DNA from: Clitoria ternatea
Lineage: Eukaryota > Streptophyta > Magnoliopsida > Fabales > Fabaceae
DNA length: 64,000 nt
NCBI GenBank assembly: GCA_037962975.1
Contig: CM075669.1
Coordinates: 81,698,001-81,762,000, forward strand
Direction of reading: 5' to 3'
The translations under genes and the position numbers were made by a program. Each line of letters starts with the position of its first letter. Position 1 is the stretch's first letter. Positions 11,743 through 23,438 of the stretch are shown here, piece by piece. Under the pieces are notes generated by a model that ran no database searches, was not told where the DNA came from, and was given only the letters and a program-made list of their open reading frames with translations.

Positions 11743-11929
11743 GTAACCGACTCCCGAACTTGAATCTCACTTTTTACCAATGCTTTGATAAAGTTTTTTT
11801 CCAACGTTTTTCCTATGGATAAAAATGTTGGTGGCGACTCCCTGTTTTTGTTTTTTTCTTCAAATGGATCTCGAAGGCGTTTCGTCATTTTCGAGGGCCA
11901 GCCGCACCGCCGCGATCCCGGTCGCGACA

Positions 11930-12830
11930 GCAATCATCATCAATGGTGACTATACAGTTGTTGTTGATAAGGATGGAAAGCTCAAGTTTGAAGATGAGTG
12001 GACCTCTGTGGAAATCAAAAAGATGGAGATAAATGCCAAGGCCACATTCTTGCTTACCTGTGCTCTTAGCAAATCAAAGTTCAATAAAGTTTTTAGCTAT
12101 AAATCTGTTAAAGAGGTATGGGATGCTCTTCAGCGCAATTATGAAGACATCTCAAATGTCAAAAGGTCCAAGAAAATACTATTAATCAAACAGTATGATA
12201 CATTCAAAATAGAGGAACATGAGATTGTAGATAAAATACTTGGAAGATTCCAAAATCTGTTAAATGATCTTAGAGCTCTTGAAACCACACCTTCCACACA
12301 AGACATAAATGTAAAGCTTCTTGGAAGTTTGCTAGAGAAGTTTAATGCCTAATTCTCAGTAGTAGAGGAAGCCAAGGATCTGAATACATTCTCCCTGGAT
12401 AAATTGCTTGGAGTACTCAGTGCATGAACTGAAGCTGCAGCAGAAGGAAGTTATCAAACCTTCTTCCTCCAAAAGCATTGCCTTAAAGTCTGATGAATCA
12501 GGATGAAAGTCTAAGGCATTGAAGGCTAAAGAATCCACAAGTTCTAACCTAGACTCTGAAGAATCAAAAGCTGGTACAGATGAAGAATTAGCCCTTGTAA
12601 CTAAAAGATTTCACATGCTATTAAAGAAGAAGAAATTCAGACCTCACAAATTTCAAAAGAAGGACCATAAAGGTAAAAATCAATTCAAATTTAAAACTGA
12701 CAAATTTGTTCTAGAATGTTTTAACTGTAGGAAACAAGAACATATAAAGGCAGAATGTCCTCTTCTGAACAAAGACAAGAAGGATAGAAGAGAAAAGAGG
12801 AAGTTCCCCAAGAAACAAAAGGGTTGATCA
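11930..12830 (+). pseudogene. copia gag remnant
   Basis: The first readable block (to 12352) contains EVWDALQRNYEDISNVKRSK and a LGRFQNLLNDLRAL segment, typical of the copia gag UBN2-type domain, where each element normally has an N-terminal part that is absent here. After a stop at 12350 and a frame change, 12519-12827 encodes a basic region with a CCHC zinc knuckle, CFNCRKQEHIKAEC, the nucleic-acid-binding motif of gag. With at least one stop and one frameshift it cannot make a normal gag. Confidence 0.75.
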
Positions 12831-13099
12831 CATTGGATGATAAGGGAAAGCTTTAAAGAGTTTGATGAAGAAACAGTCTGCTCAAATCTGTCACATGGCA
12901 AATGAAGAACTAGACTCTGAAGCAAGTTCAAGTGACTCAGAATCTGAGGATGTAAGTTACTCTGAACTCAACAAAATTATGATTTGTTGTTCAGTGACTT
13001 TTCTAAACTTTTAAAAAATTTCAAAAAGATGAAAGTAAAACATGTTGACATAGTTACTGATTTTGAAAATCAAATTTCAAAATTAAAAGAAGAAATTTT

Positions 13100-14198
13100 G
13101 ACAAAAATACTCTATAAAAGAAATGGAAGAGAATGAAAAGATGCACTTAGAAAAGTTAAGTATACTCAAAAGAAAATGTTATTTTGAAAACTCCAAAGTC
13201 CGTTGCAACTCTCAAAGTGAAGAAATCATTAAGTTACAAAAGCAATTAAACTCTCTTACCTCAGATCTAAGCAAGTTTATCAATGGTACTGAAAATTTGA
13301 ACAAACTTTTAGGAAAATCTCATGGAAACCATAATAGACAAGGTCTGGGATATGTAGAGAATAATGATTTCAAGCAACTTTCACCTCCTACATTTGTTTT
13401 TAAAAAACAAAAGCATGTCAAATGTAATTACTGCAAAAAGCATGGTCATTTGATAAATGATTGTAGAAAAAGAAAAAGAATAAATGAGAGAATTGCTAAA
13501 AGTGAATGACCCAAAAAGATATGGGTACCAAAGTCATTAATTATTTCAATTGCAGATGTGCTTAAAGACAAAGAGAAAGCCTTTGCACTAGTATCTGGAC
13601 AGTGGATGCTCGCATCATATGACAGAAGGAAGGTCTATATTCCTAGACCTGTAGCAGTTTAAAGGTGGAACTATCACATTTGGAGGCAACCAGACTGGAA
13701 GAATCATTGGGTTTGGTAGAGTGGGTAAAATTCCTTCACCTGTTATTGAAAATGTGTTTTTGGTTAAGGGTCTGAGACATAACCTACTGAGCATTAGTCA
13801 ATTTTGTGATGGTGGGTATAAGGTCTCTTTTGATAAAGAAAAGTGTACTATCATCAACCATGATGGATCCACACTCTTTAATGCAAACAAACATCACAAC
13901 CTGTACAAGGTTAACTTGAATGAACTGAATGATCAAAATGTAACTTGTCTGTTTTCAAACTCAAAAGAGAGATGGATCTAGCATAAAAAGCTTGGGCATG
14001 TAAGTTTAAAGAATATTTCAAAACTTCACAGAAAATGCCTTGTTAAGGGACTGCCAAAAATTTCTTCTAATAGTTCCCTACCCTATGAAGCATGCCAAAG
14101 AGAGAAACAACACAAAACCTCATTTGAAAACCAAAACGTTGTTTCCACTACCAGACTTTTGGAACGGTTACATTTAGATCTGTTTGGGTCATCTCAAG
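13100..14198 (+). pseudogene. copia gag tail, protease and integrase N-terminus remnant
   Basis: 13123-13509 is a Lys-rich, coiled-coil-like region ending in a second knuckle, CNYCKKHGHLINDC. At 13595-13624, in another frame, is the aspartic protease active-site block LDSGCSHHMT. 13721-13981 carries LLSISQFCDGGYKVSFDKEK, a pre-integrase segment, followed after a stop by HKKLGHVSLKNISKLH and EACQREK, the decayed zinc-binding start of integrase (the usual first Cys of the pair is not seen). The similarity fades after ERLHLDLFGSSQV near 14198. Confidence 0.75.
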
Positions 14199-15474
14199 TG
14201 TAGAGTCTAGCAAGGAAATTTTGAATTTTAAAGCAAAGGGGATATGTTTTGTTATTGAAATTACCAAATTAATCCGAAATGCAAAACGCTGAATATTTTA
14301 CAAATCACTATAATTTTACGATTTAAGATTTGCTAGGTTCCTTTCCGGTTCTCCTGAAATTAGTGTGGGTCTCAATTTTTAAAAAACCTATTATCTTTGC
14401 GAAAAGCATTTCGAGATGAAGTTCCAAATCCAATTACCAACATTTAATTTTACTCAGACAAAAATATTCTGTTTCAAGTAATTGAATATAAATTTTTAAT
14501 ATTAATATGTTAAAAAAATCTCAGTTTAGTAACTAGAGGCTCAGAATTCAAAATTTGACTACTCGGATTAGTGTACTAAGGACTACAATCATGGCAAGCC
14601 ACTGATTCACCTTCCTACCACCTAGCGGAGGAATCACACACACATGGAAAATAAACAGCTAAAAACGGGGTGTTATATCTTGTAACAGTACAAAACAGAT
14701 CAAATTCAAAGAATTGAAAAGCCATTTATGCAACCATGTGAGTTTACTTTATATACTTGAGATCTTTAAAAAAAAAAAAACTACAACATGGTTGAGGAAT
14801 TTACGGAGGAGCCTGCAATGGACTAGGAAGTTTTGAACCATTAATTATTAAGAATGTGTAAAAAAATATTTTTTACACCAATTTTTCTATAACCGTGTAA
14901 AAAAAATTTTATACCGGTTTTTTTATAACAAGTATAAAAAATTTATTTTTTATACCAAATATAGAAATAACTAATTTAAAAAATATTTTTTACATTGGTT
15001 CTATTAATAGTTCAAAACTCTCTAGTCCAATACAGATTTATTCAAAAATCACCCATATAAATATTAAACTCTCATCTCTTATCAATAATAGGCTTTCCGC
15101 CTAAAAGCTATGCTACACCAAAACTAACACGGTCAATTGTTAGTTAGAGTGTTCTAAGAATTTCCCCTAAAGGCCTAAACTAATTCATAATCATAATAAA
15201 ATATTATAAAAAAGAAACCTTCAATTACAAATAATCCCATAAGAGCTTCAATGCCACAAAAAAGAATCCATACATTTAAATCCAAGATTAAATCATACTA
15301 CTTACCCTTTAAATAAGAGGACACGATTTAAATAATTTTTTAAAAAAATTGGTGCTTATTCTATGGGAATATAAAGGAACCAACTTACAATTAATACAAA
15401 GAAATAGTTTTGAACTGTTGTTGGGCCACATCATCTACTCAAAGGCTTCCTAAGGTGCTAGAAAGGTGGCTTTT
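14199..15474. other. AT-rich spacer
   Basis: No gene is supported. The stretch contains the small inverted-repeat element at 14818-15031 and otherwise only AT-rich DNA with homopolymer runs. Confidence 0.5.
14818..15031. mobile_element. MITE-like inverted-repeat element
   Basis: The ends are imperfect inverted repeats of 28-29 bp: the left arm at 14818-14845 starts ATGGACTAGGAAGTTTTGAA, and the right arm at 15003-15031 is its reverse complement with a few mismatches. The interior repeats TTTTTACACC and TATACCGGTT in both orientations, making further hairpins. At about 214 bp with no coding capacity it resembles a non-autonomous DNA transposon. The superfamily is uncertain. A clear target duplication was not identified. 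Confidence 0.55.
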
Positions 15475-16278
15475 GAAATGGTCCTTTTGTGTTGTCAGAT
15501 GGAGACCCCCTCCTCTTGGTCGTCTAAAGTTTAATATTGATGCATCCTAGAAGGATAATTCTCAGAGGGTCGCCTCAGGCATTGTGATTCGGGACCACAA
15601 TGGGAACATTCAATACGGTAAGTCTTCTCTTTTCTAGGCTCTGAATGCTCTTCAGGCCGAAAGTCATGCTCTTAGGGAGGCTGTTATTCTAGCTTGTAAT
15701 CTAGGATGTAAGGAAGTAATTTTTGAATCAAACAACATTAATTTGGTTAGGGCCTGCAGAGGAGAAACAAGAATTGGGGAAACTGAGTTAATCGTTATCA
15801 TCTACCTAGCTCGATCCTTCAATTCTTGTGGTTTTACTTGGACCCATAGAGAAGCAAATAGCGTGGCAAATCAGTGGCTCACTTAGCAAGATCCAATTCC
15901 CTTGGGAGAAATTGGTGGCTCTCCCCTCCCCTGATTCTGCGAAGGAATTTGGTGCAAGACAAACGAAATGTGCCCCCGAGATGAGAAGCTGAAGGCCCTC
16001 CATCGGTTTCTAGTTAGCCATCATCTTGACCCCTCCTCCAATCGCACCTTGCTTAGGATTTTCCCCTTCTGTTAGGACTAAGTTATGATTAGGAGTTTAA
16101 GAGCTTTGTTTTCTTTCTCTGGTGTTGTATCCTTTTCCTAAGCAAGCAGGCTGATCTGTATTGATCTTTCTCTTCCTGTCTTGTGTATTGCTATCTATTG
16201 TAACTGGGCCTTGGGCCTTTATGTTTGAATGAATGAAATCTCATCTTTGTGTGCCAAAAAGAAATGGTCCTTTTGTGT
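15475..16278 (+). mobile_element. 5'-truncated LINE (non-LTR retrotransposon) tail with 18-bp target duplication
   Basis: The direct repeat GAAATGGTCCTTTTGTGT occurs at 15475-15492 and again at 16261-16278. Between them (15493-16260) is the 3' end of a LINE: an RNase H remnant, a 3' UTR with GGGCCTTGGGCC, and a short terminal A run (GTGTGCCAAAAA). 5' truncation and long target duplications are normal for target-primed reverse transcription. Confidence 0.9.
15510..16075 (+). pseudogene. LINE RNase H domain remnant
   Basis: In-frame pieces read KFNIDAS, ASGIVIRDHNGNIQYGKSSL, ALQAESHALREAVILACNLG and FTWTHREANSVAN, which correspond in order to the plant LINE-type RNase H domain (RVT_3), including the acidic positions in NIDAS and AESHAL. 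TAG interrupts the frame in several places (for example after CATCC at 15543 and TTTTC at 15634), so it is non-functional. Confidence 0.8.
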
Positions 16279-16595
16279 GGGATTCTCACATACGATGAGT
16301 TTTAATAGAATTTTAATCTTTTTAATATAAGTAAAATGTTATTAAATATTTATTTATCAAATATGTTATTATTTTATATATTTTTAAGACAACTAATTCT
16401 TTTTACAATAAATAATACTAAGTGTTTAAAAAAATTAAATCAAATATTTAATAATATTAATACAAATAACCACTTTCAACTATTATTCTTAATGTGTCGT
16501 TTATATTTATAACTAGACAGTATAAAAATATTTATGGACACATGTTATCAAGGGATATTAAAATTTATAAAAACCATAGTATGTATACAAAAACG

Positions 16596-16670
<75 letters not shown>

Positions 16671-17714
16671 TATAGGGTAAATGGATGAATTTTGATGTTT
16701 TTAAATTAAAAAAATACCGATCAATGTTCTTAGACATTTATTAGGATTTAGACGAAACAAAATCTATAGGTTGGCTATTTGTTTGGAAATTACATTAAGG
16801 AAGCTAAATGAACACAAAGCTAATGATGGTGAAAAAATCAGTGGAAGTAAACATCCAGGATAAAATGATGAGTTGGTTAAACATATTTGATTGGGTTGCT
16901 TGGTTAAACATTCAGATTTCTTTTCATCTCTTCAACTCTCATGACAGGAGAATATCCAGTTTTCATAACTAGGTAAGATGTATATTGCCAAGTTGGAAAA
17001 GGATCTAGCGCATAAATGAATCTCTCCTTTGACCTAAGAAAAACAAATTTCCTAATAAACTGAATCCAAAATCAAGGAAAACAACTAAATGGCCCCCGTA
17101 AATCATAATATTGCCGGACGCCATAAGAAAACAAATATACAAATTAAGGAAATAGATGAGATAAAACTATGCAGCAACATAATTTATTATTCTCTAGTTC
17201 CTATGTATTTCAGCACCGCCAACTTGTCATGTTTCCCAGTGAATTTTATGGGCACCCCCATCGCCACTTCCAGTAGAAAAGTGACCTATCACAACTAAAT
17301 TTGAATACAACCCACCCCACACGCCTTGTATGTATAATAGAAAGGAAACATGGGAATTAAACATGTGCCTAAACCTGTACAGGCTAACCACTACAGTTTC
17401 TACCAGCCACAGTAATAAAATAAGCTCCCCTGCCATGAGAAAAAGAAAAGACGAGAGGAACAGATCAAGCTAAGTATATCATAATACATGAAGAGCCTGA
17501 TTGCAAATATATCACCACAATGCTACACATTGTTATGGCATCATGATCATGATGAGTATACAAAAGAGGCAGGGACCTCTGCCATGGGAGTAACTTGTAC
17601 TTCCACTTCAGGCTGCTCCAAATGTACTTGTACAGATACAAGGAACATTTGATTTGTGACATTCCTTCAGCACAAAACCATTATAATTAGGAGAACTTAC
17701 TCTCCAATTATCTT
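16279..17714. other. Spacer and 3' flank of the PAT1 gene
   Basis: AT-rich DNA without a supported gene. It carries a TA/CA microsatellite (16597-16672). A minus-strand AATAAA at 17183-17188 is one possible polyadenylation signal for the PAT1 gene about 530 bp upstream, but this is a weak call. Confidence 0.4.
16597..16672. repeat. (TA)n(CA)n microsatellite
   Basis: About 60 bp of uninterrupted TA followed by a short CA run. Confidence 0.97.
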
Positions 17715-20700
17715 TCAGCTTAGAACTGTCTCTGAGTTCACATGACCACCACCACTGCTCCCACTATAACCGTTAAACCCAACCACAGCCACAGAGCGCT
17801 GAGCGAAATCTAGCAATAACTTCCTCTGGCAGTCATCAGTGTGAGGAAGACTTGCTCGTAAGAGTTCAACAGGCATTTCCCTGCTAATTGCTTTAGTAGC
17901 ATCTGATCCAATTGCAGCCACATTTGGTGTCCCTTGTATAAGCAGCGATTGCATGATACTATGGTATTTATTCATGCAATACTTTGTGAGAAGGCCAAAA
18001 AATTCATCAAATGAGGCCTGCCAAAATGAATGACTACCTATATTATAGCTGCAAGCACCATGGGGATCATTTAAGAGTTCAGTAGCCCTCTCAAGAACAG
18101 ACACTAAGATAAGGGAAGCACCATCTCCAGCAGAACTTCCAAGGGGACGCAGAGGAGGCTGCTCTGAGGAACAAACCACTGCTGCAAGACAAGCACCAAG
18201 GGCGCTGAGATCCATTCCTTGGACACACTGACAAACAACCTTAGCAAGGTCACTGGTAGTCTCTGCAGCTGCTGGGTCAGAGGAAAGACCACCGAATAAA
18301 AATCTCAAATGACGAAATAAGGCCATGCAGACTATCCGCAAAAGTTCACTACCAGGAACAAGTAACTGAAGATACTTTGCTAAGAACTTACATCCTTTGG
18401 ATAAAGATACTAATCTTAAGAAAACGACATCGTCCTTAGCACCAAGCCCAACTTTATTTCCATTCTTTCCAAGTGGGTCAACAAGTTGGAGTGATGTTGC
18501 TAGTCCTTCCAAAAGGACCTTCCGTCTTCGTCTCAGTTGGGTCCCACCATCCTGTATCTGATTACACTGTAGGAAACGATCAATATCTTCTACATCAAGA
18601 AGAAGACATAAACCATCCTCAATTGTAACTCTAGCTGCAAACAATGGCTCCTGTTCAAGTGGCTTCTCTGAACTATTTCTCTCTGAGCTGCCAGTAACAG
18701 AAGAGTTTGTAGGATCAACTTCAAGAAGAGCACGAGGCCGACGAATAGACAAGAAAGAAACTCTCCCTAAACCATCGGCCTGAAGAAAACCATGTGATTC
18801 AGAATTGGCACGGGCTCGTGGAGTAAGTTCCTTTATTTGAGTTGGGTAAAATGAATGTTTCAACTTAGCCCCAGGTTTTTTAGCAAGACAAGCTTGGTGA
18901 TAATAGTCATCAGCATAGGGATCATTACAATGAGTCACAGCCAGCTGCATTCTAAGAATACTCTCAATTTCATCACTAGTCATATACTTGGACCTAAACT
19001 GTAATGAACCACTTTCAATCTTCTGACTACTGGCTTCAGAACCCTGTTGGGAGAAACGATGACTCTGTTTACCCTTATGAGTTGATCTTGGCCTATGTTC
19101 TCTAATATTAGGAAGACCAAGCATATCATATTTGCTAACCATGGATGATCCAGAAGACAGCTGAGGATTAAATAAATGGGACTGAAAACCTGACATGTAG
19201 CCTGCTGACTGCTGAACAGAATGAGGCACTCTATGCTGCTGCTGCAATTGGGTCAACAACTGAGGCGCCACTGATCCACTGTGAAGGTGTAATTGTTGCT
19301 GCAACATACTACTCAGGAGGTTTGCATGATCTCCAGAATACAACCCAGTTTGGTTGACCCAAGGGTTCTGTATTCGATGATTAAGATGGGAGTTGGTTGT
19401 AAATTGGCGAGTATTACCACTAAAATGGGATTCATGTTTTGATCCGCTCAACTGTAGTGCAGAATTGAAGAAATGAGAACGATTTTGTGAAGGTAAAGCC
19501 ATATGAGCTCCACCAGTGTGATAATGAATACTCAAGGGACCAGTACTGTAATTTGGGGAAGACTGTTGAGACCTACCACCAGGAGGAGGATAAGAAGTAA
19601 ACGAAGATTTTGGTACTAAAATTGGTTCGCTAGAAAAACGAGTAAGCTCCTGTCGCTTGTCAGGATATGAAGAAGTTCTATACAAGGGCCTCGATTCTTG
19701 TAAGTGAGCAATGGAGGAATGTGGCTGTGAAGACCATCTCTTTCCATCCTCTGTAGTTTCACTATCATAAAAATGCTGATCAAACCAGTTAGGGACAGGT
19801 TCACTAGAGCAATGTTGGAGGTGGTGTTGCAGCTGCCGTTGCTGCTCAGGATATGAAGATGTTCTGTACAAGGGTCTTGACTCTTGTAACTGAGTTAGAG
19901 AAGAATGGGGATGTGATGACCATCTTTTGCCTTCCTGAGAGCCTTCACTGTCATAAGTGTGGTGATCAAACCAGTTGGAAACATCATCCCTTTGTGACCA
20001 TTCAGAGGCAGAGGAATCTGTATAAAATATAGAATAAAAATCATCCAGTCAATGGAATCAAGATGGCATGAAGAGAAAAAAGAGGGAGGTAGTGCTGGTA
20101 TAGAGAAAAAATATATATTTCACTCAATCTTATAGACTTGTACATATCCATCTCATTCCAGACTTTAAAATGTCAAATAATTATCCATGAATCTGATCTG
20201 ACTGAGGAATTACTGTCTCTTACACCATCATTACAAAGTAAATGAATTTCAAACACGCACACTAGACTTCTGAATAATTGTAAATAACAAGGCAATTCCT
20301 ATGATTAAATACTATATATTGCAAAACTTTTGTAACACCTTCCCCCATCACTAGAGTGTGGTCACTACATAAACAAAGAAATGCCAGTTACATTCATCAA
20401 GTTACTCACCCAAGTCACCTAATATTTCATGGCCCCTTCTTTGGCTAGTGGAACTTTCTCCACTTAGGAGACCATGAAGTCATAAATAAGCTTGTAGCAG
20501 AACCTAACTCGAATTTCACATTTTCATAGTAATGAATCAGTGCATGAACACAAGAATTATGACAAGAACTTTCAAGAAGATTATTAGAAAAGATCTTACT
20601 AACAATAGTCCTAAGGTGACTGGTTAGGGCACTTATTAAGCAGCATTTAATTCCAATGAATTAAAAGTTTAAAAAATGCATTAAATGGTTTTTGTATTTT

Positions 20701-23403
20701 AGAAACAATAAATGCTTTCTTTTCCAATAAAAAATTCTAATTTTTGCTTTCTTAAAACAGTTTCAGGCTACAAAATTTTCTTACTTTAACACCACATGAA
20801 GAGTATTTGCTATAACAATTTAAAGCCTTAAATAGAAAATAATGTATTTTTCACATTTAAATCCCATCCTGAGAACCAGTGTTAAAAAATGTGAATTTAA
20901 AAATGATAAATCCAAATAAGTAACACAAGTTTTCTAGTTAAAAGAACAACTGAAGAAGCGAATAGCTGAATTCATTACAATTGCTTACTCACTTTCTCTT
21001 GATCCACGGTCACCAATAACTCCTGCATTTCTTGGCCCACTAACAGCCTTGTTCAACTGAAATAACCCAAAAAGCTTAATATCAATTTCCATAAAAGCAG
21101 AATATATTACCATTAGATGAGTTCAGCATTATTTTCAACACTATGAAATCAGATCATAAAATCAATCACTGATAACCAATTTAAGTCATGCAGAACACAT
21201 GAACAATCAAAACACAATTATGAATCATGAATAATAGACAAAATATGATAGTTGTCAAGAGTCAACATTCAAATTTGAAATGCCAAACAAAGCTGCCAAT
21301 CATATTTATCTTTTCTTTCAACTAATGCAAGCTTGGTGGTCTCAAAATGACTGGACATACAAACCAAAGGTGATAAACTACAAGAAAGGCTAAAAATGGG
21401 AGGAGAGAGGGGCACATAGAGAGAGAGAGAGGCATGCACAGTTGCACACTGTAGAAAATTGGAAATACACTATTATACTTGTAGGATGTTAGTTGATTTT
21501 CTGCAATAAGAAGCCCTCTCAATGAAGTATCAAAATACCTCAGGTTTCACCAATAATAGTATTCAGAATCTAAGGTCCAGAATCCCAATGAAAAGGAAAC
21601 TTACATAGAAAATCAATTTTAGAGAATTTGAAATAGCATGATTCACACAGAGAGTGTTAGGCAACCCTCTACTTATTTATGGGCAGCATGCCTCAATAAC
21701 TAATTCAGCCTCACTAACTACTACATTGTAACTATCAATCGGTAACTAACATATCCAACTGTTGATGGGGGTTACTTAACAATACTCCTCACTAAACATT
21801 AACCTTGTCCTCAAGGTGAATGACTATGGTAGCTGTAAACAAACTTCCATTGAGGCCTCAGGCTTCCAGCTGTTTAAAGCAAGGTGACTCAGCCAGCCCC
21901 ACCCACTGCAGCATAAAATAGCTTCAAGCCCCCCTGGGTTAAATATAAACAAGTGCATGTATCCAATCTTTTCTAATTCTCTGTTTTCTATTGTATTCTT
22001 ATTTCTGAAACAGAGCATCATTGCCTCGGGAAGTGTACTGACAACCCAAGCTCCATTGACCATTGCACTACTGTAAATGGTAGAAGTTGATAATCTTGGA
22101 GTGGATGCAGCCCCAAAATAGCATCAAGCCCTCCTGGGTTGAATACAAACAAGTGGATGCATCCAATCTTTTTTAATTCTCTATTTTCTATTGTATATTG
22201 TATATCTTTGGAACAGAGTATCATTGCCTCTGCAAGTGTACTGAGAATCCAAGGCTCCATTGAGAATTGGACTACAGCAAATGGTAGAAGTTGATGATTG
22301 AAGTCCTTCACTACCTTCAGTTGGGTCTGGTTTATAAGGTCAAGAAATTGAACAAATCTTTTAAAATTCCATTTTTTCAACTTAACTAATATGTATGATC
22401 ACCCCCTTTCTCTACAATTTCTTCTATGATATAACTGATTCCCCACACCTCAACTTACGGGACAAGCGCATCTCCAAGATCAAAGCACCTACACCCACAC
22501 CACAACATCAAAGCTCTGATACTAATTGATATGAACCTGGTATCTTTAGTAAGAAGAGGGAAAAACTCAAATTACAAAGCTAGAACACATTTATAGGGAG
22601 CATAATGTTTGTGCCCATAGATTGGCACATTAGGGATCTAAGCATGACGTTGGTAGGCAGTTTTGTAGCCAATCTTAATTTGAGGAATCTTCCTTGCTTT
22701 TGATTATTTGGGAGTTTCTACTTACAGGCAGATTTTTGTGTAGGTGTTTGGGCTTTTAGCCCATTTCCCTTGTCAAAAAAAGTATGATAATAATAAACAA
22801 CTAAATGAATAAAATAATAATCATAATAGTAAAACTAATAATAATAATAAACATTGATGTAATTAACAATAAACAATAATAATAAAGAATAAATAATAAA
22901 AAAAAGTAAAAATAATAAATTATTATTTATAATAAAAATAATAATATTTCCTCCATCTATTTTATAAGACCACTTTTTAGGGTTTTTTTCCTTTTTATAA
23001 GACTATTTTAAATTTACAATATGTATTTATTATTCTTTTACAATACATACCCCTATTAATTAAATCTTCTTTCTTGATATTAATGAAATATGAGAAATTC
23101 ATTTATCTCTTCATTAACATTAAGGGTAATTTTGGAAGTATAACAAAAATAATTAATAAATTTAATGCATTTAACTGTAGAATAGCTAGATTTCTTAATC
23201 TGTATGAAGTTAGGTAATCAGGCCTCATAAGAACTAAAAGAGTATTTATCTCTTCATTAACATTAAGGGTAATTTTGGAAGTATAACAAAAATAATTAAT
23301 AAATTTAATGCATTTAACTGTAGAATAGCTAGATTTCTTAATCTGTATGAAGTTAGGTAATCAGGCCTCATAAGAACTAAAAGAGTAATGATAAAAGAAA
23401 TAA

Positions 23404-23438
<35 letters not shown>

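Larger units (their letters stand above)
1..11929 (+). mobile_element. 3' portion of a Tat/Ogre-like Ty3/gypsy retrotransposon (left Tat element)
   Basis: Read on the + strand, this stretch has the order expected of the 3' end of a Tat-lineage element: non-coding internal DNA with a minisatellite, an antisense ORF, a polypurine tract at about 6068-6087, and an LTR starting TGAATACC at 6088 and ending CGCGACA at 11929. The gag-pol part would lie left of the window and is not seen, so the lineage call rests on the antisense gene and layout shared with the full Tat element at 30254-57042. The LTR is interrupted by a solo LTR at 8069-11742. The copia gag beginning at 11930 is the likely insertion target. 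The 5' target duplication cannot be checked here. Confidence 0.7.
6088..11929 (+). repeat. 3' LTR of the left Tat element, interrupted by a solo LTR
   Basis: The LTR begins TGAATACC after the polypurine tract and ends GTCGCGACA at 11929. Without the inserted solo LTR and its extra target copy it is about 2163 bp. The joining sequence at 8050-8068 and 11743-11760 (ACCTTCCCCACTCGTAAC, then CGACTCCCGAAC) reads as one continuous segment once the insert is removed. The terminal CCCGGTCGCGACA is typical of legume Ogre-like LTR ends as I know them. The partner 5' LTR is outside the window. Confidence 0.65.
11930..14198 (+). mobile_element. Truncated Ty1/copia retrotransposon fragment
   Basis: The fragment starts in mid-gag exactly where the Tat LTR ends and stops near 14198 at the beginning of integrase. 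Order and orientation are those of copia (gag, protease, integrase). Frames change several times (gag in one frame to 12352, zinc knuckle in another, protease in a third). No LTR is seen on the right. The missing 5' end most likely lies beyond the left end of the inserted Tat element. The gag style suggests the SIRE/Maximus group, with low certainty. Confidence 0.75.

Noticed and set aside
11832..11841. TGGCGACTCC as the primer site of an Ogre-like element, making 11831 the LTR end
   Set aside because: The LTR-like sequence continues to CGCGACA at 11929. The word is part of a conserved LTR tail, and no coding region of that element follows.
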